Assembly: GCA_011682565.1 (NCBI GenBank)
Contig: JAACEJ010000045.1
Coordinates: forward strand, 1-11,433
Length of the DNA stretch: 11,433 nucleotides
Direction: 5' to 3'
Source of the DNA: Actinomycetota bacterium
Lineage (GTDB): Bacteria > Zhuqueibacterota > Zhuqueibacteria > Residuimicrobiales > Krinioviventaceae
The notes below the pieces were generated by a model that did not search any database, was not told the origin of the DNA, and saw only the letters and a list, made by a program, of their open reading frames with translations. Of the stretch, positions 1-5,924 are shown in pieces; position 1 is the stretch's first letter, and each line of letters starts with the position of its first letter. Both the position numbers and the translations under genes were made by a program.

Positions 1-412
1 CACCGAGGTCTGTTTCAAGCGTCTCAATACCTTTGCCGATGAGAAATTTGTTGAGATGTATCTCTTCAGTGGTCAATGATTTTGATTTAACAATGGTTTT
101 TACTTTTTTTTCTTTAGCCAGGTCGAAAATGATTTTTTGCGCTTCTTCCGTATCCGCAGCCCAGTGGACATGAATACCGTTTTCTTGACAATTTTTTTCA
201 AACTCTTCGAGATATTGATCAAGATGTTCGATGACATCTTTTTTAACCGCATAAGCCTCGAGCCGCAAATCTTCCCAGTAAGGAATTTGATCGACTTTGT
301 CCTCCCGTTTATGCAAAGCGGTTTGGGTTGCTTTATCAACGGCCATTCGTAAGTGGTCATCTTTTAAAGCTTCTTTAATGTATTGTTTGGTTTTACTCGG
401 TGTCATTTCCAT
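1..412 (-). CDS. lutB: LutB-like lactate utilization iron-sulfur protein, N-terminal part (runs off left edge)
   Basis: The reading frame on the minus strand opens with ATG at 412 (a second in-frame ATG is at 406) and stays open for 137 codons to the left edge, so the C-terminal part, including the ferredoxin-type cysteine clusters expected of LutB, is outside the window. The visible part matches the LUD domain of LutB: a charged helical N-terminus, then a segment reading IVKSKSLTTEEIHLN followed by GIETLETDLG at about residues 107-137, a hallmark of LutB proteins. LutB with LutA and LutC forms the cytoplasmic complex that oxidises L-lactate to pyruvate. It starts 30 bases after the lutA stop, so the two are almost certainly co-transcribed. 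The ribosome site is weak (CGGGA upstream of 412), which leaves the choice between the two ATGs open. Identity is based on recognised motifs plus neighbour context. Confidence 0.85.
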   Translation of the reverse strand, partial: MEMTPSKTKQYIKEALKDDHLRMAVDKATQTALHKREDKVDQIPYWEDLRLEAYAVKKDVIEHLDQYLEEFEKNCQENGIHVHWAADTEEAQKIIFDLAKEKKVKTIVKSKSLTTEEIHLNKFLIGKGIETLETDLG

Positions 413-442
413 AGGTTTAATCCCGTTATTTTCAAAAAAGTT

Positions 443-1168
443 TTAAAGATTCAGGCTTTTCGCCAGCAAATCCGCAATGTGCATGGCTCTGGCTTTCATC
501 TTGTGCTTGCGCAAATAGCCGTCGATGTTCATCAGGCAGCTTGAATCTGCACCAATAACATATTCGGCGCCGCTTTCTTCAATATATTTGCATTTACGGG
601 CAACCATCGAAGTTGATAATTCCGGGAATTTGTAAGAAAAAGTACCGCCAAATCCGCAGCATGTATCCGATTTTTCCATTTCAACAAAATCAATGTCTTT
701 GATGCTGTGAATCAGTTTGCGCGGTTGTTCCCGAACACCGAGTTCCCTTGAGAGGTGGCATGAATCATGGTAAGTTACACGATGTGCAAAACTTCCGCCA
801 ATGCCGTCAACTTTTGCAACATCCACCAGAAATTCTGTAAGCTCATACATTCGTTTGCTTAGATCATTCAGTGCCGGTTTTAGCTCGTCGCGAATTTCCA
901 ATTCATGGTAAAATACCCTGACCATGGCCGTACATGAACCGGATGGCGCAACTACAAATTCTTTGTCTCTGAATAACTTGATAAACCGTTCTGCGAGAGG
1001 AACAACTTCCTTTCGATAGCCGGAGTTGAAGGCAGGCTGGCCGCAGCATGTTTGTCCCTCAACGTACTCATAATCGATGCCAAGATGTTTTAAAACTTTG
1101 ATCATTGAAATGGCTGACTCGGCAAACATGTGTTCGGAAAGGCATGGTATAAATAGAGCAACTTTCAT
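443..1168 (-). CDS. lutA: LutA-like (Fe-S)-binding oxidoreductase subunit, CCG domains
   Basis: Protein of 241 residues, the usual length of LutA. It contains the paired cysteine-rich CCG domains of LutA, GlpC and heterodisulfide reductase-type proteins: C9, then C41-C42-G, C79, then a second set C137 (in YHDSCH), C170-C171-G-F-G-G, C193 and C211. These cysteines are expected to bind an iron-sulfur cluster. With LutB and LutC the protein oxidises lactate to pyruvate in the cytoplasm. A frame extension to a TTG at 1183 exists, but ATG 1168 is preferred because AGGA sits six bases upstream and the N-terminus MKVALFIPC then matches the family. It lies 106 bases behind the isocitrate dehydrogenase-like gene and just ahead of lutB, in the common lutA-lutB order. 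It has no transmembrane segment. A glycolate oxidase or other CCG-domain role is possible but less likely given the adjacent LutB. Confidence 0.88.
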   Translation of the reverse strand: MKVALFIPCLSEHMFAESAISMIKVLKHLGIDYEYVEGQTCCGQPAFNSGYRKEVVPLAERFIKLFRDKEFVVAPSGSCTAMVRVFYHELEIRDELKPALNDLSKRMYELTEFLVDVAKVDGIGGSFAHRVTYHDSCHLSRELGVREQPRKLIHSIKDIDFVEMEKSDTCCGFGGTFSYKFPELSTSMVARKCKYIEESGAEYVIGADSSCLMNIDGYLRKHKMKARAMHIADLLAKSLNL

Positions 1169-1224
1169 TAAAAGTCCTATCAAATTAAATGAGCATTATC
1201 AATTTACTGGACTGTTTTTTCATT

Positions 1225-1250
1225 CCCCCGGGTTTTAGAAAACTCGGGGG
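1225..1250 (-). terminator. GC-rich hairpin between the dehydrogenase gene and lutA
   Basis: CCCCCG at 1225-1230 pairs with CGGGGG at 1245-1250. The stem continues through an A/C mismatch (a G-U pair on the other strand), one G-C pair and three A-T pairs, closing on a four-base loop. Read on the minus strand it lies about 25 bases after the dehydrogenase stop. It is not followed by a run of T, so it is not a textbook intrinsic terminator. It may be a leaky terminator or an RNA-stabilising intercistronic hairpin that sets the relative output of the dehydrogenase and lutAB. Confidence 0.4.
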
Positions 1251-1274
1251 TAAATTAAAAGAGAAGGGAAATTT

Positions 1275-2474
1275 TTATTGTTTTGTATAACTTGCCCATT
1301 TTTGTTTCAGATCGGGCTTTTTGATTGTCTCCAGGAGATAATCGCAGTAATCGCGTGCAGACGCACCGTCTGTTCGGCCGGTGATGGCCAGCTTTTTTTC
1401 ATACTGGCCACACACGTCCAGAGCCATTTCCAGTTTTTCAGCTTTTTCATTAAAGCCGATGTGGCGTAACATCATCGCAGCGGCGCGAATGAGGCTGGAG
1501 GGATCAGCATAATCGCCGCGGCCTTCTTTTATCATTCTCGGCGCAGAACCGTGAATGGCTTCAAACATGGCGTATTGTTTGCCGATATTGGCGCTGCCGG
1601 CTGTTCCCACACCACCCTGAAATTGCGCAGCTTCATCGGTCAGTATGTCGCCGTAAAGGTTCGGCAAAACAATAACTTTGAATTGTGTCCGACGTTTGGG
1701 ATCGACCAGTTTGGCTGTCATAATGTCGATGTACCAGCCTTCCCAGTTAATGCCCGGATAATCCTTGGCGACGCGTTCCGCGGTTTCGAGAAAAAGCCCG
1801 TCCGTGGTTTTGATCACATTGGCCTTGGTTACCACTGTCACATTGTCGATGTTATTCTTTTGCGCATAATCGAAAGCCATGCGGATAATACGTTCCGCAC
1901 CCTGTTTGGTGATGACTTTAAAATCAAATGCAATATCTTCCGTTACATTGATACCGTTACTTCCAAGAATATATGAGCCTTCTGTATTCTCGCGAAAGAA
2001 CATCCAGTCAATCCCTTCGGCAGGTACTTGCACCGGACGTACATTGGCAAATAAATCCAATTCGCGACGCATGGCAACATTAGCGCTTTCGATATTGGGG
2101 TAAGGGCCGCCTTTTTCCGGCGTTGTCGTGGGCGCTTTCAGGATGACAGGGCAGGCCTTTAATTCTTCCAGAACATCATCGGGAATAGCTTTCATGTGCT
2201 TCACACGATTTTCAATAGTCAGACCCTCAATCGGTATGAATTTTATTTTGCCTTCTTGAACTTCATCTTTAAGCAAATATTCCATCAGCCTTTGCGTCTC
2301 CTGGGAGATGATGGGACCAATACCGTCGCCCCAGCATACGCCCACTTTGATGGGTTTGAGGGTGCTGAAATCAAGCCAATCCTGCGCTTGCTTCATGCGC
2401 TCCACGCGTTCTATTTGCCCTTTGACGATGTTTTCAAAGTGAGCTTTTGCTTTTTCGAGAACCTCAACGCTCAT
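1275..2474 (-). CDS. icd: Isocitrate/isopropylmalate dehydrogenase family protein, probably isocitrate dehydrogenase
   Basis: The 399-residue protein spans the whole beta-decarboxylating dehydrogenase fold. GDGIGP is at 49-54. A substrate-phosphate-type loop with S130, N132, R136 and R146 (SANVAMRR...ANVRP) is of the isocitrate dehydrogenase kind rather than the isopropylmalate kind. RENTEGSY is at 161-168, with the likely catalytic Tyr168 and Lys217 (in TKANV), and the metal ligands are Asp250, Asp276 and Asp280 (NLYGDILTD). The coenzyme loop HGSAP is at 308-312. Isocitrate dehydrogenase makes 2-oxoglutarate and CO2 from isocitrate in the TCA cycle. The residue after HGSAP is Arg313, where NAD-specific members carry Asp and NADP-specific E. 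coli Icd carries Lys, and the loop is about three residues longer than usual. ATG 2474 has AGGAG six bases upstream and a near-consensus promoter further up. Homoisocitrate, isopropylmalate or tartrate dehydrogenase activity cannot be excluded. No leu or lys genes are nearby. Confidence 0.8.
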   Translation of the reverse strand: MSVEVLEKAKAHFENIVKGQIERVERMKQAQDWLDFSTLKPIKVGVCWGDGIGPIISQETQRLMEYLLKDEVQEGKIKFIPIEGLTIENRVKHMKAIPDDVLEELKACPVILKAPTTTPEKGGPYPNIESANVAMRRELDLFANVRPVQVPAEGIDWMFFRENTEGSYILGSNGINVTEDIAFDFKVITKQGAERIIRMAFDYAQKNNIDNVTVVTKANVIKTTDGLFLETAERVAKDYPGINWEGWYIDIMTAKLVDPKRRTQFKVIVLPNLYGDILTDEAAQFQGGVGTAGSANIGKQYAMFEAIHGSAPRMIKEGRGDYADPSSLIRAAAMMLRHIGFNEKAEKLEMALDVCGQYEKKLAITGRTDGASARDYCDYLLETIKKPDLKQKWASYTKQ

Positions 2475-2529
2475 AACGTCTCCTTTACCATTTTAAGCAT
2501 TCATTGTTTTTAATTTATCTTCAAAACAA

Positions 2530-2558
2530 ATAATAATGCCTTTAACTGGAAATGTCAA
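2530..2558 (-). promoter_or_regulatory. Sigma-70-type promoter for the dehydrogenase gene
   Basis: On the minus strand TTGACA (2558-2553) is separated by exactly 17 bases from TATTAT (2535-2530), a perfect -35 and a five-of-six -10 box. The start of transcription would be near 2523, leaving a leader of about 50 bases that contains the AGGAG site. This is the best promoter match in the window and would drive the dehydrogenase and, by read-through, lutA and lutB. No operator palindrome was recognised around it. Confidence 0.75.
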
Positions 2559-2615
2559 GTTAATAATTTTTTATTGCATTTCAATATTCATTTCAATACA
2601 TTTTTCTCAAAGAGA

Positions 2616-3215
2616 ATGACTCCAACTCGTATTTTAAGAGGATTGAAATTGCGAATCATAAAAATATTTATCATTAGTTTCGTTGCCGGCAACATGCTCT
2701 TTTGTGCAGGACAGAAAAAAATTGTTCAGCAACACGAAAAACCAGAGAAAATAAAGGCCAATCCGGAACTCATTGAAGATTTTGATCCTATGACCCTCGG
2801 TGATTACGATTTTCAAATTTCGTCCAAATCACAAGGCGAAACGGGTGTTCTGGATATTGACAAGTTCCTGCAAGGTGGAAAAAATAATGATTCTTCCCGG
2901 GTGGAGGAAAAAGTGCCCGGATACCGCGTGCAAATCATCTCCACTCGAGACGAGGCGGAAGCTCGTGCAGTCAAGCGCGATGCCCTGTTTATTTTCGATG
3001 AGGGTGTTTATCTCACATTTGACGATCCATACTACAAAGTTCGGGTTGGTGACGCTGTTTCACGATTTGATGCGAATGATCTGCAGGAAGTTGCCGTGAG
3101 CAAAGGTTATCTTGAAGCATGGGTTGTGCGTTCGGAGGTTTATTCCAATCCGCAGAAAAGAATGCAGGAAGCGGAACAGGGTGGGGATAATAACGAAAAT
3201 TCCACGGGACCATAA
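2616..3215 (+). CDS. Exported SPOR-domain protein, possible lipoprotein
   Basis: A protein of 199 residues from ATG 2616. A basic N-terminus is followed by a hydrophobic stretch (about 14-29) ending in the only cysteine, C30, like a signal peptide. The lipobox MLFC has Phe at -1, which is unusual, so lipidation is uncertain. A polar, low-complexity linker (about 31-100) leads to a C-terminal SPOR domain at about 102-172: YRVQIIST, an Ala-rich helix, YYKVRVGD and AWVV are its typical strands. SPOR domains bind septal peptidoglycan stripped of stem peptides, so a periplasmic or outer-membrane role at the cell wall is likely. TTG 2649 is an alternative start: AAGAGGA lies six bases before it, and the product (188 residues) would have a compact 18-residue signal sequence before the cysteine. 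The gene is divergent from the dehydrogenase. A tail rich in Glu, Asn and Gly closes the protein. Confidence 0.8.
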   Translation: MTPTRILRGLKLRIIKIFIISFVAGNMLFCAGQKKIVQQHEKPEKIKANPELIEDFDPMTLGDYDFQISSKSQGETGVLDIDKFLQGGKNNDSSRVEEKVPGYRVQIISTRDEAEARAVKRDALFIFDEGVYLTFDDPYYKVRVGDAVSRFDANDLQEVAVSKGYLEAWVVRSEVYSNPQKRMQEAEQGGDNNENSTGP

Positions 3216-3277
3216 AGCGTAACCAATGAAGCTTCGTGATTTAATCGTCTATCCAACAATATTCAGGTAAAGCTATT

Positions 3278-3487
3278 ATGATTAATTTTAGTGACCTTGA
3301 GGACGCTTTTTTATTTGTGAGTTCCGACCAACCATTTATGCATTCTGCGGTAATAAATAAAAAAACCGGCGAAACATTTTATCAATCCGAACTTTCGGAT
3401 ATCGATGAATTTCCCGATGATGTCAGCAGCGAAGATTATGTTGAAATTCCACATAAAAATGATAATTTATGGTGTGTGACAAATTAA
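3278..3487 (+). CDS. Short UPF0158-like protein, apparently truncated
   Basis: The 69-residue acidic protein starts at ATG 3278, with AGGTAA about eight to ten bases upstream. Its line of residues (DLEDAFLFVSS, a KTGETFYQSE segment, a DEFPDDV turn, then YVEIPHKND at about 54-62) resembles the N-terminal half of UPF0158 family proteins of unknown function. As recalled, these usually continue after the IPHKND-like motif for roughly another 70 residues rich in Phe, Arg and Trp. Here the frame instead ends seven residues later with LWCVTN. No continuation was found by eye in the other two frames. It may be a real short variant or the remnant of a gene cut by a deletion or by the repeat-rich DNA that follows. 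It lies 62 bases after the SPOR gene in the same direction and could be co-transcribed with it. Family assignment is from memory and moderate. Confidence 0.55.
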   Translation: MINFSDLEDAFLFVSSDQPFMHSAVINKKTGETFYQSELSDIDEFPDDVSSEDYVEIPHKNDNLWCVTN

Positions 3488-3532
3488 ACCAGTGCAGAAT
3501 GTATAAAAAATTGACCAAGATTTTATGACACT

Positions 3533-3546
3533 GCCTGGACGAGTCA
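3533..3546 (+). repeat. 14-base direct repeat, copy 1
   Basis: GCCTGGACGAGTCA occurs exactly here and again at 3934-3947 in the same orientation, 401 bases downstream. A third, partial copy (CCTGGACGA) is at 3756-3764. An exact 14-base match at such short distance in non-coding DNA is unlikely by chance and suggests a duplication or an insertion scar. Confidence 0.7.
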
Positions 3547-3611
3547 TCCCGGCGCATACAGGAACCTCTAAGCTGGTGATTTTATGAGACTTTGGCATTC
3601 GCCGGAGTGAC
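3543..3611. repeat. REP-like imperfect palindrome
   Basis: GTCATCCCGGCG (3543-3554) is matched by CGCCGGAGTGAC (3600-3611) in inverted orientation, 10 of 12 bases. The GTCAnnCCGGCG type of arm resembles dispersed palindromic repeats seen between genes in many bacterial genomes. The interior (about 45 bases) shows little further pairing, so this would be an eroded copy. The left arm overlaps the end of the 14-base direct repeat. Confidence 0.5.
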
Positions 3612-3694
3612 GTGCTTTATCCTGTTGGTAAGATATTCTTTGTTTTGCTCTCAAACTCTTGCTTTATCCGCCCGTAACCGAGTTTTACTTCACC

Positions 3695-3728
3695 GCCCAT
3701 TTTTTAATTGAAATTGGGCTTTTTTTTT
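3695..3728 (+). terminator. Intrinsic terminator without an adjacent gene
   Basis: GCCCA (3695-3699) pairs with TGGGC (3715-3719), with additional A-T pairs inside, and is followed at once by nine T residues (3720-3728). This is the clearest plus-strand terminator in the window. The nearest upstream gene end is 207 bases away, so it ends either a long 3' leader of the SPOR/UPF0158-like transcript or a separate short transcript. It also insulates yebC from the genes to its left. Confidence 0.75.
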
Positions 3729-3765
3729 CGTATATTCCGCCGCTGTTCTTTAGCCCCTGGACGAT

Positions 3766-3934
3766 CCGATTATCCAGTTATCTCAGAAAACCATCGAATT
3801 GCGAGGTGAAAAGCGAACAGAATCCACCTTTAATACAAGCCAAGCTCAAAATTTGATACACATCTTTCAAGATTTTATAACAAAAGCTTCAGCCGTGATA
3901 CCTATAGCTTTTTCTGAGTAAACTGGATAATCGG
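3766..3934. repeat. MITE-like segment bounded by 25-base inverted repeats
   Basis: The left arm at 3766-3790 begins CCGATTATCCAGTT. The right arm at 3910-3934 is its reverse complement with 23 of 25 bases matching; the outermost 14 are perfect. The arms enclose 119 AT-rich bases with no gene. Just outside lie direct copies of CCTGGACGA, at 3756-3764 (one base before the left arm) and 3935-3943 (directly after the right arm), like a 9-base target duplication. The total of 169 bases fits a miniature inverted-repeat element without its own transposase. The one-base offset on the left and the third copy of the flank at 3534 leave room for other explanations, for example a long-range RNA stem in the yebC leader. 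Confidence 0.55.
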
Positions 3935-3947
3935 CCTGGACGAGTCA
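3934..3947 (+). repeat. 14-base direct repeat, copy 2
   Basis: Exact second copy of GCCTGGACGAGTCA (see 3533-3546). Its first base is the last base of the right inverted-repeat arm, so repeat and arm abut. It lies about 100 bases before yebC and could fall inside the yebC promoter or leader region. Confidence 0.7.
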
Positions 3948-4048
3948 AAATGGTCGAAATTTATGAGTTTAACAACTCTTGTATTCTTTGATGAATGGTC
4001 CCGTTTCCCTGTATGTTTCCGGGGGCGGGCTTATTTTTAGGAGGCGAC

Positions 4049-4798
4049 ATGTCAGGTCATTCCAAATGGAGTACAATAAAGCGCAAAAAAGGCAAGACCG
4101 ATGCTGAAAGAGGCCGAACCTTTACGAGGTTGATCAAAGAAATAACAATTGCTGCCCGCCATGGAGGAGGGGATGAATCATCAAATCCCAGGCTGCGCAC
4201 GGCTGTTCAGGCAGCCAAGACAGCAAATATGCCGTCAGCGAATATTGATCGGGCGATAAAGCGAGGAACCGGTGAACTTCCCGGAGTAACGTATGATGAA
4301 ATTGTCTATGAAGGTTATGGCCCCGGCGGCGTCGCTTTGTATATTGATGTTTTGACAGATAATAAAAATCGCACGGTGGCAGAAATTCGACATATTTTGG
4401 GCAAGTATGGCGGCAGCATGGGTGAGAGCGGCAGTGTGGCATGGATGTTCGCTAAAAAAGGTGTTGTACATATCCCAACGGCGAACACGACTGAAGATGA
4501 CCTGATGATGATTGTTGTGGATGCAGGGGCTGAAGACATTGCTACGGAAGAAGATATGTTTGTCATTACGACACAAGCGAGCGACCTTGAAGCAGTCAAA
4601 AAAGCACTTGAAGAAAACGGCATTGCTTATGAGAGTACTGAAATCACAAGGGAACCTTTGAACATCGTTAAAGTTGAAGGGAAAAGCGCCGAATCGCTGC
4701 TCAAGTTGATGGACCTTCTGGAAGAGCACGACGATGTACAAAATATTTATTCTAATTTCGATATAGACGACAGCGTCATCGAAGCGTTTAATTCTTAG
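4049..4798 (+). CDS. yebC: YebC/PmpR-family protein (TACO1 family)
   Basis: The 249-residue protein has the family's usual length and opens with the signature MSGHSKW, followed by a basic segment KRKKGKTDAERG (11-22). The central signature YEGYGPGGVALYIDVLTDN then NRT covers 87-109, and DVQNIYSNF is at 229-237, so the three-domain fold is complete. YebC proteins are cytoplasmic. Members have been described both as DNA-binding regulators and, more recently, as ribosome-associated factors easing translation of difficult sequences. The start is fixed by AGGAGG at 4039-4044, four bases before ATG 4049; a longer in-frame extension to about 3995 has neither a ribosome site nor family similarity. 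The ruvC start follows five bases after the stop, so yebC is probably the first gene of the yebC-ruvCAB unit, an arrangement common in many bacteria. Confidence 0.95.
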   Translation: MSGHSKWSTIKRKKGKTDAERGRTFTRLIKEITIAARHGGGDESSNPRLRTAVQAAKTANMPSANIDRAIKRGTGELPGVTYDEIVYEGYGPGGVALYIDVLTDNKNRTVAEIRHILGKYGGSMGESGSVAWMFAKKGVVHIPTANTTEDDLMMIVVDAGAEDIATEEDMFVITTQASDLEAVKKALEENGIAYESTEITREPLNIVKVEGKSAESLLKLMDLLEEHDDVQNIYSNFDIDDSVIEAFNS

Positions 4799-4803
4799 CG
4801 TTT

Positions 4804-5307
4804 ATGTTGGTTTTGGGCATAGACCCTGGAAGTGCAGTCACGGGCTTTGGCATTATTAAAAGTGAAACATTGTCTCATTTTGAATGCCTCGATTTTGGTT
4901 GCATTCGTTCCAGTGCAAAAACAGAGTTTTATTTGCGTTTAAAAAATATTTATGATCGTGTAACTGACATCATCCTCAAGTACCAACCAGATTATATTGC
5001 CCTGGAAGATATTTTTTACAGCCGAAATGTAAAGTCGGCTCTGCAGCTTGGGCAGGCGAGAGGGGCAGCTATTCTTGCCTCCTTGAATACAAATAAAGCG
5101 ATAAAATCATATTCTCCCAGAGAAGTGAAACAGGCATTGACCGGTAACGGAGCTGCATCAAAGGAACAGGTGCAACGTATGGTTTTGAGAATGCTGGACA
5201 TGAAAGAGGAAATTATTCCTCTGGATACTTCAGACGCCCTGGCCATTGCGATTTGTCACACAAACCGTTACTGGACGCAAAAACAAATGAGCAAGAGTCT
5301 TTCATGA
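4804..5307 (+). CDS. ruvC: Crossover junction endodeoxyribonuclease RuvC
   Basis: RuvC resolves Holliday junctions by symmetric nicking, working with RuvAB in recombinational repair. The protein has 167 residues, the normal size. The four acidic metal-binding residues of the RNase H-like fold are present: D7 (in GIDPG), E68 (in ALEDIF), D141 and D144 (in DTSDALAIAICH). FYSRN at 71-75 is the family motif after the second acidic residue. ATG 4804 follows the yebC stop by five bases, so translation is probably coupled. The stop codon TGA shares bases with the ruvA start (ATGA). No anomaly was seen. Confidence 0.96.
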   Translation: MLVLGIDPGSAVTGFGIIKSETLSHFECLDFGCIRSSAKTEFYLRLKNIYDRVTDIILKYQPDYIALEDIFYSRNVKSALQLGQARGAAILASLNTNKAIKSYSPREVKQALTGNGAASKEQVQRMVLRMLDMKEEIIPLDTSDALAIAICHTNRYWTQKQMSKSLS

Positions 5308-5900
5308 TCTCGTACGTTTGCGGTAAAATTGCGGCCAAAGCTCCGACGAGCATGACGATTGAAATTAATGGGATTGGGCTTGAAATTCTTATCCCGCTTT
5401 CAACCTTTGAGGCTATCGGCGAGCCGGATGCTAAAGTTCGGTTGTTGACCTATCTTCATGTGCGCGAGGATGCCCTCATTTTGTTTGGTTTTGCAACAGT
5501 TGAGGAAAAGGAACTTTTCCGCAATCTTTTATCCGTCTCCGGCATCGGGCCAAAACTTGCTCTCGGAATCATTTCCGGAAGCAAAATTCCGGAACTCTAC
5601 AAAAATATCGCAGATGGGAATGAAGCTGCGCTGACAAGGGTGAAGGGCCTGGGGAAAAAAACGGCGCAACGTTTGATCATTGATTTGAAAGACAAGGCGG
5701 AAGCGCAGGTCGGGCGAATGGGTGATTTGGGAATTGTCGTAACTAAAGTCGCGCCGAATGTTATCGAAGAAGCGATGCTAGCCATGATGTCACTTGGGTA
5801 TTCTCGCAACGAAGCAGAGAAAGCCATTTCCAAAGTTGCCCGAATTTCTGATGAAGGTATTTCAGTGGAAAAACTTGTGCGCGATGCGCTGAACGGCTAG
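5304..5900 (+). CDS. ruvA: Holliday junction branch migration protein RuvA
   Basis: RuvA forms tetramers that hold the four-way junction and load RuvB rings. The protein has 198 residues. The N-terminal OB domain (about 1-62) starts MISYVCGKI, the usual sequence. Two helix-hairpin-helix motifs follow: VSGIGPKLAL (about 78-87) and VKGLGKKTAQRL (about 113-124). The C-terminal RuvB-binding domain, EEAMLAMMSLGYSRNEAEKAI, sits at about 155-175. ATG 5304 overlaps the ruvC stop by four bases (ATGA). An earlier in-frame GTG at 5253 lies inside ruvC and would add residues foreign to the family, so it was not used. Confidence 0.96.
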   Translation: MISYVCGKIAAKAPTSMTIEINGIGLEILIPLSTFEAIGEPDAKVRLLTYLHVREDALILFGFATVEEKELFRNLLSVSGIGPKLALGIISGSKIPELYKNIADGNEAALTRVKGLGKKTAQRLIIDLKDKAEAQVGRMGDLGIVVTKVAPNVIEEAMLAMMSLGYSRNEAEKAISKVARISDEGISVEKLVRDALNG

Positions 5901-5924
5901 CACTGAAAATTGAATTGAGACAGA

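Larger units (their letters stand above)
3488..4048 (+). other. 561-base non-coding stretch rich in repeats, upstream of yebC
   Basis: No convincing gene is visible on either strand; the only open frames are short and have poor starts. The stretch holds a REP-like palindrome (3543-3611), two copies of a 14-base direct repeat (3533 and 3934), an intrinsic terminator (3695-3728), a segment bounded by inverted repeats (3766-3934), a small palindrome GAGTTTAACAACTC (3965-3978) and, at its end, the AGGAGG site of yebC (4039-4044). The yebC promoter must lie between about 3935 and 4030, but no clear -35/-10 pair was recognised. Confidence 0.7.

Noticed and set aside
1169..1183. A five-residue N-terminal extension of lutA from TTG
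   Set aside because: ATG 1168 has AGGA six bases upstream, and the extension would translate that ribosome site.
1551..1976. A 141-codon open frame on the plus strand
   Set aside because: It is antisense to the isocitrate dehydrogenase-like gene, which has all catalytic motifs and a good promoter.
3659..3856. A 65-codon open frame in the non-coding gap
   Set aside because: It starts without a ribosome site, reads through the terminator T run and one inverted-repeat arm, and resembles no protein.
3533..3947. CRISPR array suggested by repeated CCTGGACGA units
   Set aside because: Only three copies, unequal spacing of about 180-220 bases and unequal length; no cas genes nearby.
3995..4048. 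An 18-codon N-terminal extension of yebC
   Set aside because: AGGAGG before ATG 4049 and the MSGHSKW family start fix the shorter form.
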